Positions 1 to 10,826 of a DNA stretch of 64,000 nucleotides are shown here, one piece after another (position 1 is the stretch's first letter; every line of letters starts with the position of its first letter). The position numbers were made by a program, and so were the translations under genes. The DNA lies in assembly GCA_009823505.1 (NCBI GenBank), contig VZQC01013995.1:649934-713933 (forward strand). Reading direction: 5' to 3'. The notes below the pieces were generated by a model. That model saw only the letters and a list, made by a program, of their open reading frames with translations, had not been told where the DNA came from and did not search any database. Source of the DNA: Rhizomys pruinosus. Taxonomy: Eukaryota; Chordata; Mammalia; Rodentia; Spalacidae.

Positions 1-98
1 CATACCCTCAATCCTCAGTGCTGTATGTGTCCATTATAAACACTTATGACTGCCAAGCAACTTTCTCTCACATCATTTAAGAGTGTGCTTCATGACAG

Positions 99-157
99 GC
101 CTGGGGATGTTGCTCAGTGGTATAGCTTGCCTAAAATGCCTAAAGCTCTGTGTTCCT
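99..157 (+). mobile_element. ID-element relic (tRNA-derived SINE)
   Basis: The stretch reads like the ID/BC1 head: 'ctggggatgttgctcagtgg' followed by 'tatagcttgcctaaaatgc'. It is diverged, and the B-box half is poorly preserved. No A-tail or target duplication is evident, so this is an old fragment. Confidence 0.5.
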
Positions 158-404
158 AAGGGGAAACTCTCAGCCATTACATTACAGCCATTTCTTCACC
201 CCTGTGTTAAGACAAATGATGGTGCTTTCTGTATCTCCCTGGAGTCCTCAAATAGACTGAGCCCCACTGTACCAGTGATAAACTCAGCCCTTTTTATTGT
301 CTTACTTTCCTGTTCCTCTCCACTCCTTTCTGAGGCCACTTACTTCCTATAAGGAGTATTTGCTCTCAAATTCTCATCTCAGGTCTACACAGGGAAGATC
401 AGGC
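158..404. other. Unique sequence, nothing recognised
   Basis: No repeat family, RNA gene or convincing reading frame is visible. A short open frame on the plus strand (83-352) shows no domain and overlaps the ID relic. Confidence 0.5.
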
Positions 405-620
405 CAAGACAGCTTTCCATGACTATGACAAAATACCAGAGAAAACCAATTTAAAGGAGGAAATATTTTGACCTATAGTTTCAGTGGTTTAGTCCATGGT
501 TACTGGGCTCCATTATTCTGGTATTGAGATAAGGCAGAATATCATGTTGAACAAAGGCACATAATGGGACAAGATGTTAGACCTACAGAAGCTAGAAAGC
601 AGAGAAAGAGGGGAAGGGGC

Positions 621-1371
621 TGTATTACTCAGTTTTTTCTTGTCATAATAAAATACCATGACCAATGCAGCTTACGAAAGGGTTTATTTTGGCTTATGGC
701 TCCAGAGGGATGAGTCCATCACGGTGGGGAGGCTTGAGAGCCAGGAGACCTGGTAGAAGGAGCAGGAAGCCGAGAGCTCACATCTTCAGCAAGCACAAAG
801 CGCAGAGAGCAACTGGAAGTGAGGGAGAGTGAGAGGGGATGCAGGTGGAAGGGCAGAGCAAGGCCGGGTCCCCTGAGATTGTAACTTCTTGTTCCTGAGG
901 AATATTGTGTTGCGGAGTAGTGGTCAAGAAGAAACAGGAGTGGACACCCAAGCAGGATTCATGAGGGGAAAGGGAGGGAAGGGTCCAATGACCTTATAAG
1001 ACCTCAGACTCAGTACCTACTGGTCAACTCCCAGGTCTGGAGTCCCTCCCATCCTACAGGGAGTTGTTTCTTTGTTTCAACAGAGCTATTGCTTTCTCTT
1101 CCAGTCTCCTTTGACACTCCATCTTCTGTCTTTCAGGGGCAGTTAATTCTTTGTCCATCACACAGAACAAACTCAGCAATCTCCTAGACTACCACCACCA
1201 CCAATCCCTCTGCAAAACCTGGGGCAAGGATATGAATGCTTAGAGCCTGGCCTAATAACATACTTCCTCCAGCAAGGCCTCCTAAAACTTCCGTAGTCTC
1301 CCAAACAGCCCTAACTGATACAAAGTTCTCAAGTACTTGAGCCTATGAAGGACATTTCTCATTCAAACTCC
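621..1371 (-). mobile_element. Rodent MaLR-like LTR, minus strand, nested in an older LTR
   Basis: It opens with 'tgtattactcag' and 'ataaaataccatgaccaatg', then 'gggtttattttggcttatgg', the reverse complement of an LTR 3' end with its AATAAA region. The matching far end is at about 1258-1371 ('cttcctccagcaaggcctcc' to 'tttctcattcaaact'). Related copies lie at 19903-20257, 37377-37733, 37760-38640 and 63587-63890. The block at 860-1257 does not match the 19.9-kb copy and may be a third insertion. Confidence 0.55.
860..1257. other. Unassigned block inside a nested LTR
   Basis: This stretch interrupts the MaLR-like LTR when compared with the uninterrupted relative at 19903-20257. I recognise no family in it. 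It has a purine-rich left part, a pyrimidine-rich middle, and (ACC)n near 1190-1202. It could be an additional insertion or LTR sequence specific to this copy. Confidence 0.35.
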
Positions 1372-1640
1372 CTCGAGGCTAAGGATAGAAGGTACTTTTC
1401 CAGAGTATAGCCTCAATGGCCTAGCTCCTACAACTAGGCTCAACAGCCTGCAATTCCCAGCACTTCCCCATAGTCCATTAAACTATGAATCTATCAGTGA
1501 ATTAATTCATTCATGAGGTCAAAGCCCTCATAATCCACTTACTTCCCAAAGGCCCTAGTTATTAGCATAGCTGCCTCAGAGATCAGATCTTCAACACATG
1601 AGCTTTGGGAGGACATTTAAGATTCAAACCATAACAGACA

Positions 1641-2269
1641 TGGAGTAAGTAAGAAAGCTGTTCCTATACTTGTAATTAAGTGGCAGAAATCAGTGTGATG
1701 ATTCACTATCAAAACCAATGGAACTGATACCTAGAGCAGGCTAATCATGAAGGCCCACTCTAAAACATTGCTCCTTACTGCTGGCAGCTGACAAATACAA
1801 GTACTTCCTGAAGAACTGATATAACATCTGAGTGCAGCATTCTGAAGAACTCAGGTTGTAATATCATGGAGTACCTCCTCTGCTAAACAGAGATCTCTTG
1901 TGACTCTGACCACTTGAGAATAACAGCTATTCATGGGGGCTGGGGGGCTGGGGGCTGGAGGTAACAAGAAAAGTATAGACCCCTTTCAAATTCAAAATCT
2001 CTGTTCTCAAAACTATTATTTTGGGGAGCACCAAATTAACACATCAATATTTATATCTTAATGTTTTAAAGGATTATTAATATTAGTGGTAATGTAGATG
2101 TCCTTTCTATCTCATCCTTACTTGTTTTATGGAAATGTTCTTTTTCTAAATGAAAGAGAGAGGGAGAACGTGTTTTGGAGAGGGGAGGATCATGCATCAG
2201 AAACATGCAATTCTTCCAGGACTTTGCTTCTCAGTAGTCCTGACGCTCTGAAGACGAGTGGCGGCACTG
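1641..2269. other. Unique sequence with a short G-rich run
   Basis: No repeat family or gene is recognised. A G-rich imperfect repeat (GGGGGCT-like units, about 1936-1962) could form a G-quadruplex on the plus strand. The right half is AT-rich. Confidence 0.45.
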
Positions 2270-2470
2270 GATTTTAATTCAGTTCATTAATAAATGAATT
2301 ATGCAATTAGTTGATAGACAATTAACTGGATTCACAACGCATGTAGAGCTAACTGGGTCAGCCTGCATTTGTATGACTGTAATGTGCCTAAATGAATATG
2401 CCATCAAAGGACATGCAGTGGAATGGTAAATCACATTTGTCTGAGGCAGAGAATCATGCCTGCCAGCTGC
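2270..2470. other. Candidate conserved non-coding element, AT-rich
   Basis: This repeat-free stretch is dense in TAAT/ATTA homeodomain-like cores ('tttaattcag', 'tcattaataaatgaatta', 'gcaattag', 'caattaactgg'). Dense TAAT clusters without repeats are common in developmental enhancers, but conservation cannot be seen from one genome. Short frames here (2279-2638 minus, 2392-2604 plus) show no protein family. Confidence 0.2.
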
Positions 2471-2952
2471 TGAAAGTTCTGCAGATGAAGCCTTGGTCTG
2501 AGCTGGCAGGGGAGACAAAAGCAGTGTGGTGCAGGACCCAAGTGGCACCGTCTCCAATACAGCAGCATTGTTTTCCCCAGATGAGCTTGGACAGAGATCA
2601 ATAAATCCCAAATCCTCCTGGGCAGAAAGGATGAGCAATTGGATTTGGATTGGGATCTATCAATCAATCACTAGCCAAAAGTGGTTCTGGCTGCACAAAA
2701 TGAAAATCTCTTAGCATTACACAGCCTTTCCCTGGGACCCACAATTTTAACTGACCCAGATACAAAGTCGATCAAGACACTCAATCCTGTGATATACAGG
2801 CCCAACTGGAAAATGTAAGCCAATAAAATATTCAGTTGTAGTTTGTGAGTGTGACCAATCAATCCATGTCCAGGAATTTGTCTTATAGTTAAGGCTTTGA
2901 TGATCAAGTTAAGGCTGTTCTCAGAAGCTCACTGATTATCTGTGACCAAGCT
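2471..2952. other. Unique sequence, nothing recognised
   Basis: No repeat, RNA gene or convincing exon is visible. Several overlapping short frames on both strands contradict one another and carry no motif. Confidence 0.45.
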
Positions 2953-2973
2953 GGTGTGGTGTGGTGTATGAGT

Positions 2974-3014
<41 letters not shown>
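2953..3014 (+). repeat. (GT)n microsatellite
   Basis: The repeat is imperfect (GGTGT units) up to about 2973, then pure GT to 3014. It can adopt Z-DNA and is likely polymorphic. Confidence 0.95.
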
Positions 3015-3016
<2 letters not shown>

Positions 3017-3202
3017 CCCTTATTGAGACAAAGGAAAACTTACAGGAATTGTAGATTAAATATAATTACTTTTCTAGAATCTTTCAAAATATTTTTGAGA
3101 TTCCTTGAACTTTCTGGAGAATCTGCACTTCAAAAAGCTCTGCATGTAATTCCTAGGTATTCTTTCTGAGAACCTCCCTTACACTCTGTCCATAGGTTTT
3201 TC

Positions 3203-3587
3203 TAGGTCGCTTCCATTTCTGTGATAAAATACTGACCAAAACCAACTTGAGGAGGAAAGGGTTTATTTGGCTTACACATCCTGATCACAGTTCATCCTTG
3301 AGGGAATCCAGAGCAGGAGGTCTGGGCAGGGATCTGGGGCAGGAGTTGAGGCACAGCTGACCAGTTTTCTCCTTTGACCTGTGCTCAGCCAACTTTCTCA
3401 CATGATGCAGGACCACCTTCCCAGAGATGGCACCGCCCACAATTGCCTGGGTCCTTCCACATCACTCAATAATTAAGAAAACACCTCATGGATATGGCCA
3501 CAGGCCAGTCTGATAGAGGAAATTCCCCAACTGATGTTCCCTCTTCCTAGGTGTGTCAAGTTGACAATGGAAACTATCCAGCATACA
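3203..3587 (-). mobile_element. ERVL-type rodent LTR (RMER15-like), minus strand
   Basis: On the plus strand it begins 'ttccatttctgtgataaaat' with 'aggaaagggtttatttgg', the reverse of an LTR polyadenylation region. It passes through 'gatggcaccgcccacaattg' and 'caataattaagaaaacacc' and ends 'gtgtcaagttgacaatgg' with 'ccagca'. This order matches a very common rodent LTR I recall as RMER15; the name is from memory. No retained coding sequence was seen. Confidence 0.6.
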
Positions 3588-3961
3588 GGGCTAATCATTG
3601 TAATGAAGTCAGATACTACAAGCACTTCTTGTTTGAAGAGGTCTTGTGATATGACAACCCATTGTTGATAGAAGCATTTTGACATCTCCTTTCTTACCAG
3701 GAATGCTAGATAATAGAATAGGACCCTGGATTGGATTTTCCATTGATTTGTTGTATAAATTATCCCACCTCTAATTTGTTTCCATTTTGATACAACAGAA
3801 AGATACAAACTTACTAGTCCCCAGACTGACCTTTGCTATGAACTGGAAGGGAGGCAGGCTCACATGTGAGTTTTGAGATTGAAGGGAAGCCCACTGTTTT
3901 GGTACAATGTAGGACTAGGTACTTAATAACAGTTTGTCTTTGAGAAATTCACTTCATCTTT
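3588..3961. other. Unique sequence, nothing recognised
   Basis: No repeat or gene is recognised between the ERVL-type LTR and the SINE target site. An open frame on the minus strand (3473-3808) extends into the LTR and has no domain. Confidence 0.45.
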
Positions 3962-3978
3962 CTAGCTTCATTCTTTTA

Positions 3979-4211
3979 AAAATTTTTTTTATTAATTTTT
4001 ATTTATTTCTGTATGTGTATGAATGTACTGTCTGCATGCAAGTTTGTTCACCCATGTCGTGCAATGCCGTGGAGGTCAGAAGAGGGTGTCAGATTCCCCT
4101 GGAACTGGAGTTCTCCTGGAATTGGAGTTTCAGATGGTTCTCGGCCGATTGAACCCGGGTCCTCTGTAAGAGCGGTCAGTGCTCTTAACCTCTAGGCCAT
4201 CTCTCCAGCCC
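3979..4211 (-). mobile_element. B3-like SINE (B2 superfamily), minus strand, with TSD
   Basis: On the plus strand it runs from a T-rich tail to 'gccatctctccagccc', the reverse complement of the 'gggctggagagatggc' head. It contains the reversed tRNA-like B box and the duplicated 'ctggaactggagttctcctg' / 'gaattggagtttcag' segment of the young subfamily. The part between that segment and the B box is shortened. A 17-bp target duplication with one mismatch flanks it (3962-3978 and 4214-4230, 'ctagcttcattctttta'). Confidence 0.9.
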
Positions 4212-4387
4212 ACCTAGCTTCACTCTTTTAAACTATAAATTGGATGGACTCTAGGGGTTCAGTTGCATAAATTTTGACAAACATATATAACTCACACTCA
4301 ATCAAGATATAGAATAATCCTACCACTTACCTTGCAGCACTCTACTGTGCTAACATACCAACAGCACTTACAGGCATTAAGAATTAG

Positions 4388-5000
4388 GATGATATTGTAG
4401 CACTATTCACAATAACTGAACTATGAAATCAGGTTATGTGTTTATCGGTGGACAACTGGATAAAGAAAATGTGGTATATGTCCTCAATGAAGCATCATTC
4501 AGCTGTAAAGAACAACGTAATGATGTCTGCAGGAAAATGGATAGAAATGGAGATTTTCAGATTACACAAAATAAGACAGACTCAGAAAGACAAATGTCAC
4601 ACGTTTTCTAAGAGGAATCTAGATTTTGCTTTAAAAAGACATGAAAAGAGAAGATGGATTGTTTTGGCAAAAAGAGGATTTGGTGGAAGTGAAGAGAGTG
4701 CAGTGAGGGATTACAAGGCCAAATTACACTATATGCACATATTAAAATATCAGAATGTAAGCCATGATAATATACAGATAGCATACACCCACCGTATAAA
4801 ATATAATTGTATGTAAAATTATATTTTTTAAAGAATGAGGGTGGCTGAAGTACAGGCTGTAGTGCCTTAATTGGGGCAGTATTCTCTGAGAATACTTTTC
4901 TCAAAACTTTTAGATCTGTACACTTAAGGTCTACAAATGAGTCCATTTTATTGTATGCAAATCATACCCCAATATTCCTGATTTTGAAAAAACACAATAA
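4388..5000 (+). mobile_element. L1 3' end (ORF2 tail plus 3'UTR), plus strand
   Basis: The left part resembles the end of L1 ORF2: 'ttcacaataactgaactatg', 'actggataaagaaaatgtgg', 'cagctgtaaagaacaa', then 'gcaggaaaatggatagaaat' and 'gacagactcagaaagacaaa'. In translation the frame at 4436 reads WIKKMWYM, a conserved L1 ORF2 segment, but frameshifts and stops follow. The right part ('cacttaaggtctacaaatga', 'attttattgtatgcaaatca') looks like an L1 3'UTR. It is a dead 5'-truncated copy. Confidence 0.7.
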
Positions 5001-7529
5001 AGACATTTTGGAGATAAAGGACATCTTTAGCTCTCTCGAAAAGCAGTTATTCTAGTGTGATTTCTGGTATGTGAGCCCAAATGCTAGAGGAGAGTGAAGA
5101 GGTAAATTGGAGCCTTGAACAGAAGGTGGACGTCTGTGAAATATTGTTGGTTATATCCATCTTTAGGGTTGACCCAGGCAGTGTCTAGATGTTCACATGC
5201 CATCCTATTTTTCATAAGAGTAGTAAGACACAGCTTCCCCTGTCACCTGCACATGAGGGTTGGTTGGGGGCATCAGAAATCTTTAGAGAAGATGAGCAAA
5301 GTTAGACACCAAGTCTTCTTCCAAGACCCAAGTGTTATCCTGCAGCATCCCAGAGGCAGAGCAAGATGAGGGACAAACTCCAAATTGCAATTTCCTGGAG
5401 CTCTGATTTTGCTTAAAAACACAAACGCTCACATACAAACACAGCTACATATTTAACCCCAAGTGTCAAACGTAAAGAAGTGAGCAAATTGCTGAAATGA
5501 GTTGAAACACACCCCCAGGACTTCTTACCACAAGCTGTTAGTCTCTGACCTGGGTTGATGATCAGATCCAATTAGCAGGTGCTACCTTAAAATTATAGCA
5601 CTGAAAGGGCACCTTAGAGCTCGTCTAGTCCAGGAAATTTTACATTATTTTTAGCCATCACACATTTTCTTCAAGCCAAACCTTATTTGGAGATGTAAAC
5701 CAATTAAATGGATAAATGCATAGGTGAGCTAGTGGAGACAGAGGTGAGGCTTCCAGGGTCCCACCCACTAGCATCCTGCAATGGTCTGTGAAGAACATAG
5801 CGCAACAAATCTGAGATCTGACATGATGCCTTATTTGATTGATTAGGAAACCAAGGTTCTTAGAAACTGTCGCTCCAAACTTAGGCAGAAAGATGGGTCT
5901 AAAGAGTGACTAATAACCAGTAAAAAGCCTTGACCAGTTGCACAAAACCCCATTACTTTGGGCCAAAGCATTTATTCAGTTCTGAGTCACTCCATGGAGA
6001 ATCCCAAGAACTCTATGCTGCAGTCAGGAAGCCAGAACTGCTTAGCAACATAGGCCCTGTTCACTAAGCATTCTTTCCCAGAGCCCGTTCTTTGATTTAG
6101 AGAATCCCCTGGTGCCCATGCTGGAAGGGAACACCTTTCCATCCCAGGAAACAGAGAAAGAAGGACAGGAGGATAAGGTGGAAGATGTGGGGCAGTGTAG
6201 AGCCAGCAGCATCTGGTGGCCTGGCACCCTCTGTAGGTCAGTAAACCAACACCTCAGATCCAAAGTTCATGAAATTCTGTTCAAGCCATAACTACACTTC
6301 CTTTATGTCCCAAATACTTTTCCCAACAGGCCATCCATGAGCCAGCTCTCAAGGCAGAATGGGAACTGAGCAAGAGGCCACACATTGGTGTCTCCTGAGG
6401 CAGCCCCTGTGTGGGAGGTGCAATAGTTCTATCATTTCAAATCAGGACCTTCCATCGCCGGGGGCATCTGACAGCCCACAGTTTGCTCTATAGAGGAAAA
6501 TAGACTTATATCCCTTCTGTATTGGAAATGTAGGGAGAAGCTATCTACAGAGCACCAAAGCCCTTCCTTCTCCTCCTGTCTTCTGTTCCTTGTTCAACTT
6601 TAAGAGGGAAGAAATGATTGATCAATTTAAATGAGTATCAATGTGTTACTGAAACACCATTTCCTAGAACAGCTATGGATGTACCTTGTATTTGGGTTCT
6701 GGAGACACTGAAGTGCTGCCAAGAACATTCCCTCCAGGGCTGCCTGCCTGGAGCCCCTGTCTCTACCTCTAACCCCTGCTACTGCCCAAAGTGTATCTGT
6801 TTGTGGTCAGCTTCACATAGTGCTAAAATAAAAAAATGGACCTACAATGGCTGTAGGTGCAAGTGAGTGAATCTTCCTTATTGCTAAGTAAACTCTGGAA
6901 CTCATAAAGAGCCAACTCCTCATCCTTGTTTTAGAATTCCTAGGCTGCTAACTTTCCTAGACCAAGAGCTAATGAAAGAAGAGAAAGTTCCAAAGGATAA
7001 TAAAAGATGAATTACTTATGTTCTGAGAAGTATGGCTGGATTCAGCAAGTCGATGCCCCCGCCCTTGGTCAGTTAATGTTCTTGCTGACAGAGCTCAAGG
7101 TCTCTAGATGCACACTGTCCAAAACAGGCAAAGGCACATGGCTGCTGTACTGAATAACACAATTAAAAGACATCTCTGTCATTGCAGAAAGTTGGGTGGC
7201 CAACCCTGCTCAGGACCTTTGCTCAGCCATCTGTTCATCTGTCAACTACCATAGGAGTAGCCAGTAAGTAAGGACCTGTGTGCTGGGTGCCAGGTCAAAT
7301 TCTCAGAGCTATAAGGAGAGTCTGGGAAGGTGGCAGACACCTGCGATTTTCCCCTTATTGATGAGCAGATACTTAGGTAGAGCAGACCTGGGGATATGGA
7401 AGGTGGTGGAATTAACTCAGCATGGTAATCGCTTCTGCCCTGTTTCTCTGGGCTGTGCCTTTGGTCAGGTCTCTGTATTTTCTATCTTTCTTTATTCAGC
7501 TATTGTTGAGTGTGTATAGAGAGGACAAG
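5001..7529. other. Unique sequence, possible MIR trace
   Basis: About 2.5 kb has no clear young repeat. A weak MIR-like trace is at about 5840-5900 ('gattaggaaaccaaggttct'). Short open frames (5115-5369, 6042-6263, 6618-6866, 7280-7519) have no domain, no mutual consistency and no splice context that I can defend. Confidence 0.45.
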
Positions 7530-7645
7530 AGTAAGATGGACCTCACAGGATTATTTTAAGTGCCAATAAAGAGCAGGATAGGGACTTTATAATGTGCCAA
7601 TGTGTGTGAGACATATTAGAAATTCAATGAATATTAGCTCATTTT
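7530..7645 (+). mobile_element. MIR relic
   Basis: The 3' half of MIR is recognisable: 'acctcacaggattattttaa', then 'tttataatgtgccaatgtgt' and 'attcaatgaatattagctc'. It is ancient and fragmentary. Confidence 0.45.
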
Positions 7646-8105
7646 TTTTTCCTTTATCAGATTCGGCTGCAACTTCATCCCAGGTTCCTTGCCTGGGTCC
7701 TGGCTGCAGAGGGCCATGCCTGTGGTGGTCCACATTCTGCCTGTGTGCTGGCTAGAGTGCTGCTGCTAATTGCAGTTATTTCCAGCCCACAGCAAAGCTT
7801 TCTTTTCTTTTCCTTGCTTTGTTTTGCAGCAGGTGGTTCTCATTATTGTTCTGCGAGGTGGTGGCAAGGGACACATTGGCATGCTCCATGTGCTTTCCGA
7901 GCCACGTGTTTCATGCCTGCGGCACACTGGCAAATGCCACTAGGGGTTGGATCTGGGATTGTCTCTGGTTAATCTCCAGTCTGCTGGATGCAGTTTCATG
8001 GCAGGGAAGAGAAGGAGTATGGCTTGTTACTAGCATGGAAACTCAGCTCTGCTGACAGCAGCCTGACCTGAGTGAGGTATTCTTTCTCTCTGTACCTCAT
8101 TTTTC
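7646..8105. other. Unique sequence, possible MIR trace at the right end
   Basis: No gene is recognised. The stretch 'gccacgtgtttcatgcctgc' to 'cactggcaaatgccac' (about 7901-7940) is repeat-free, contains a CACGTG E-box, and is a mild candidate for constrained sequence. About 8060-8105 may be a further MIR trace. Confidence 0.35.
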
Positions 8106-8496
8106 TTTATCACTTAATGGGTATCTTAGTCCATTTTATACTGCTGTAAGGGAAAACCGTATACCAATAATTTATAAATGAAATAATAATGCATTGGCTC
8201 ACATTTATGGAGCCTGGAAGTCCAGGATTAAGGTGTTGCATTTAGTGACCAGGGACACCTTGCTATGTCATCTCCCAGGAAGGTAGAAAGGGAAAGAGAG
8301 AAAGACACTAGACAGAGAGGAGAGAGAGAGAGAGGGAGAAATAGAGAATGGGAGAATTGTTCAAAAGAAGTCCACTCTGGTAACAACAATACCAGCCCAT
8401 TCATGTAAGCAGGACCTTCATTAAGCATTCCCTCCCAACTGCACCTCACAACGGACCAAAAGCCAACATATTTTAGGGCACATATTCAGTCTGCTG
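8106..8496 (-). mobile_element. MLT1/THE1-type (MaLR) LTR, minus strand
   Basis: It begins 'gtatcttagtccattttata', 'ctgctgtaaggg', 'aatttataaatgaaat' and 'gcattggctcacatttatgg', the reverse complement of a MaLR LTR 3' end. It ends 'ttttagggcacatattcag', the usual far end. An internal purine-rich GA run (8318-8340) lies where these LTRs carry a CT-rich block. Confidence 0.65.
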
Positions 8497-8779
8497 AGTG
8501 GTCTAATGCTCTCTAGCTAGTAGGTTTGTTGTGAAGAGTGATATTGTTCCAGGCAGCAAACACCTAGTATAGTCTAATCATCATACTCAGTGTTTGTTTT
8601 CTTTCTCTTCTGAAGTTAAGAATTCAAAGCTCCTAGTGTAAGGCTGATAATCCTGCTGAATGTTATAATGGATATCCAACACCTGAAAAGACCCTGGGCT
8701 CCATCCCAGCAAAAGCAAACACTGGCAAACATCCTCCCTAAGCAGAGGGCAGCTCTCCAGAGACCATCATACTCATCTA
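8497..8779. other. Unique sequence, nothing recognised
   Basis: No repeat or gene is recognised. Confidence 0.45.
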
Positions 8780-8935
8780 CCACACACCACGTGCACTGGT
8801 TACATGAGTTCCTCTGGTTTTCACCTGAGCTTGTGAGAGAGCATTAGCTATCCTCATGCGGATGTGAGGAACATGGGACTCACAGAGGTGGAGTACCATC
8901 CACAACGCCTCTTTGCCAATGTGGCAGACCTAAGA
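8780..8935 (-). mobile_element. Possible MIR-class relic
   Basis: A weak match to reversed MIR: 'tatcctcatgcggatgtgag', 'acatgggactcacagagg', 'ggagtacc'. This is a low-confidence assignment based on the word order of the MIR core. Confidence 0.3.
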
Positions 8936-10017
8936 TGCCATTTCCTGCCTTCTGTCTCTAGGCTTTTGCCCTCAGTCCCTTATCTGCCCAGTCCCACCCA
9001 GCTGCTTCTTGAATAAAAGGTGCTGGGCAGGGTGGTTGAGCATCTCTGCTCCAGGCATGAGTATGTCCTGCACACTTAATGTCACAAAGGAATCACACAT
9101 ACACACAGGGATACAGATAGATGCACCATGGCAGGACCATCTAACCCTAGCCCGGGACATAGAAACACTAACAGAAGGTCTTGGAAGTTCTCTGTCAAAA
9201 GACTGACACCCAGGGAACAACCCAGGGAATCTAACAGACAAATTGACTTAACAAGAAGAGCACAGGGCTCATGGGAAGGGAAGCGCTTGGACCCTCTTGC
9301 TGCCAGGCCTGTGGGTCTTCCTTCTTGCCCTAGTTAGAAACCAGCTGTTTCATCCAGGCCCAGCCCAACTTCATCACCCAGAGCAAACTTTGATTATCAA
9401 ACTTTCAGCCGCCTACTGCTGATTCACCCATCCCTCCTGAATCAGCAGAACTGGAGAAAATGCAGTCCCCAGAGATTCCTGCCTCGGGCTCTGCTGCTGG
9501 AGGTGCTGTGACATGCCGTGCCCGATATTTAAAGCACAAGTCCTGAAACTCCACTCTCGCATTCTATATTTAGTTCCTTTTGTTCAATTTCTACTCGGTG
9601 AGTTGAGTGCACGTCTTATACAACACACCCCTTACATTTAGTGGAATGGTCTGGAATATTATTTGTGGGACATTAAATTGCAAATATAACTTCTCTTTTG
9701 ATCAAGACATAGGGATAATCTTCACAAATAAAGAGTTCGGAGCAAGTAGCTGATTCAGTCTTGGAGTGGAAAACATGCACTTACCAATGTGGTGTGTTTG
9801 CTAGTAATTGCTTCTGTGGTCTGTTTATGGTAAGGGATAGTCCATGCCATGCGATGCCAGGAGTGTAGGCCATACATTCGCATAGTGTTGCACACTTTTG
9901 CTTTACAAATGTGAATATATGAATATGAATACACTTTACATAGATAGTTTTCCCTGTTCCTGCAGTAACACTGAAAAATAAAAAGCAGTAGTTTTTCAGC
10001 TGGTCTGCTGTGATGAA
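8936..10017. other. Unique sequence, nothing recognised
   Basis: This stretch is repeat-poor. AT-rich segments with TATTTA/TTTAAA motifs lie near 9525-9590 and 9640-9700. Open frames at 8972-9241 and 9755-10144 (minus) carry no domain. Confidence 0.45.
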
Positions 10018-10300
10018 GATTCATTCGTTTCTTTATCCATAAAATATCTTCTGATTCCCTACTAGGTACCAACTGGGAAGCTAAGTGTTGAGGGAACAAT
10101 AATGGTCCAAATACATCCGAATTGCTTCTTAGAATATTAGACAAAAATGAGCAGTTGAAACAGGAAATAAGTGAGGTGAAGGTTGAAGGTGAGGAGCGAT
10201 GATGGTCAGAGGATCAGAGAGCAGTTGTGTCTGAAGCCTACAGGAAAGTAAGCTAAGACTAAGGGCTTGGAAAGGGGGGAGACACTATTCCAGTCTGCAT
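10018..10300 (+). mobile_element. L2 3'-end relic
   Basis: It follows the word order of the L2 3' region: 'tcattcgtttctttatccat', 'ttccctactaggtacc', 'gaagctaagtgttgaggg', then 'aggaaataagtgaggtgaag'. It is highly diverged, as expected for an ancient mammalian element. Confidence 0.4.
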
Positions 10301-10777
10301 TCCACCCCAAGCTCAGCCACATACTGACTGCTGTCTAGGAAGATGAATGGATGATACATCAGAAGCTAAGAATTCCTGGGCTTACCCTCTCCAGCTGTCG
10401 AGGTCACTTTGCCCAAGGGTGGCTTCTGAACAGTGGAAGAACAGAGGCCACAGCAGACCCCAGGAGCCACCAGTACTCACCCAGGGATCTGATTCCTGGG
10501 CCAGAAAACCAGAGGATGCCTGTGCTGCTGGGAGAAAAGTAAGGAGAAGCAGTGCTAGCGGCACTTAGGGTGAGGATTTAATTAGTGAAAGGGGCAGTCT
10601 GGGCCAAGTGATCTACTGTGTGGTGAGCACCACTGAGCAGTGTGCTACGGGGCTTCCCTCCTTGGGCTGCTCGGATTCCTGCAGCAAAGGGAATCTGCTG
10701 TACACCTCTCCTCTGCAGCTTACCTTCCCTGGCCCACCTTAGTACCCGCGTGCCCACATTTCACAATCTTTCCTTGG
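10301..10777. other. Unique sequence, GC-richer, nothing recognised
   Basis: Overlapping short frames on both strands (10347-10568 plus, 10382-10564 minus, 10642-10959 plus) have compositions typical of chance translation. No repeat family or splice-bounded exon stands out. Confidence 0.4.
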
Positions 10778-10785
10778 TGACGTCA
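10778..10785. promoter_or_regulatory. Full palindromic CRE-like site
   Basis: The octamer TGACGTCA is the consensus CREB/ATF binding palindrome. It overlaps the first unit of the adjacent 9-bp tandem repeat. Occupancy cannot be judged from sequence, and there is no promoter next to it that I recognise. Confidence 0.4.
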
Positions 10786-10826
10786 GTCCTGTCAGTCCTG
10801 TCAATCCTGTCAGTCCCGTCAGTCCC
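10782..10826 (+). repeat. 9-bp tandem repeat, five units
   Basis: Five contiguous 9-mers run GTCAGTCCT, GTCAGTCCT, GTCAATCCT, GTCAGTCCC, GTCAGTCCC, with no indels. Because 9 is divisible by three, an overlapping plus-strand frame reads a periodic three-residue Val/Ile-Leu/Pro-Ser pattern, which is a by-product of the repeat. Confidence 0.9.

Larger units (their letters stand above)
405..1640 (-). mobile_element. MLT1-type (ERVL-MaLR) LTR, minus strand, interrupted
   Basis: Two halves match a reverse-oriented MLT1-like LTR. The first (405-620) runs from 'ccatgactatgacaaaatacc' and has the 'tttagtccatgg' block. The second (about 1470-1640) has 'ggtcaaagccctcataatcc', 'cttcccaaaggccc' and the end 'aagattcaaaccataacaga'. 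About 850 bp of other material, including a second LTR, separates them, so this older element was split by a younger insertion. It is non-coding. The exact subfamily is not established. Confidence 0.6.

Noticed and set aside
4013..4195. A recurring protein-like sequence with a CMNVLSACKFVHPCRAMP-type start also seen near 54071, 59130 and 59590
   Set aside because: It looks like a small protein family but is the antisense translation of the B3-like SINE at each site.
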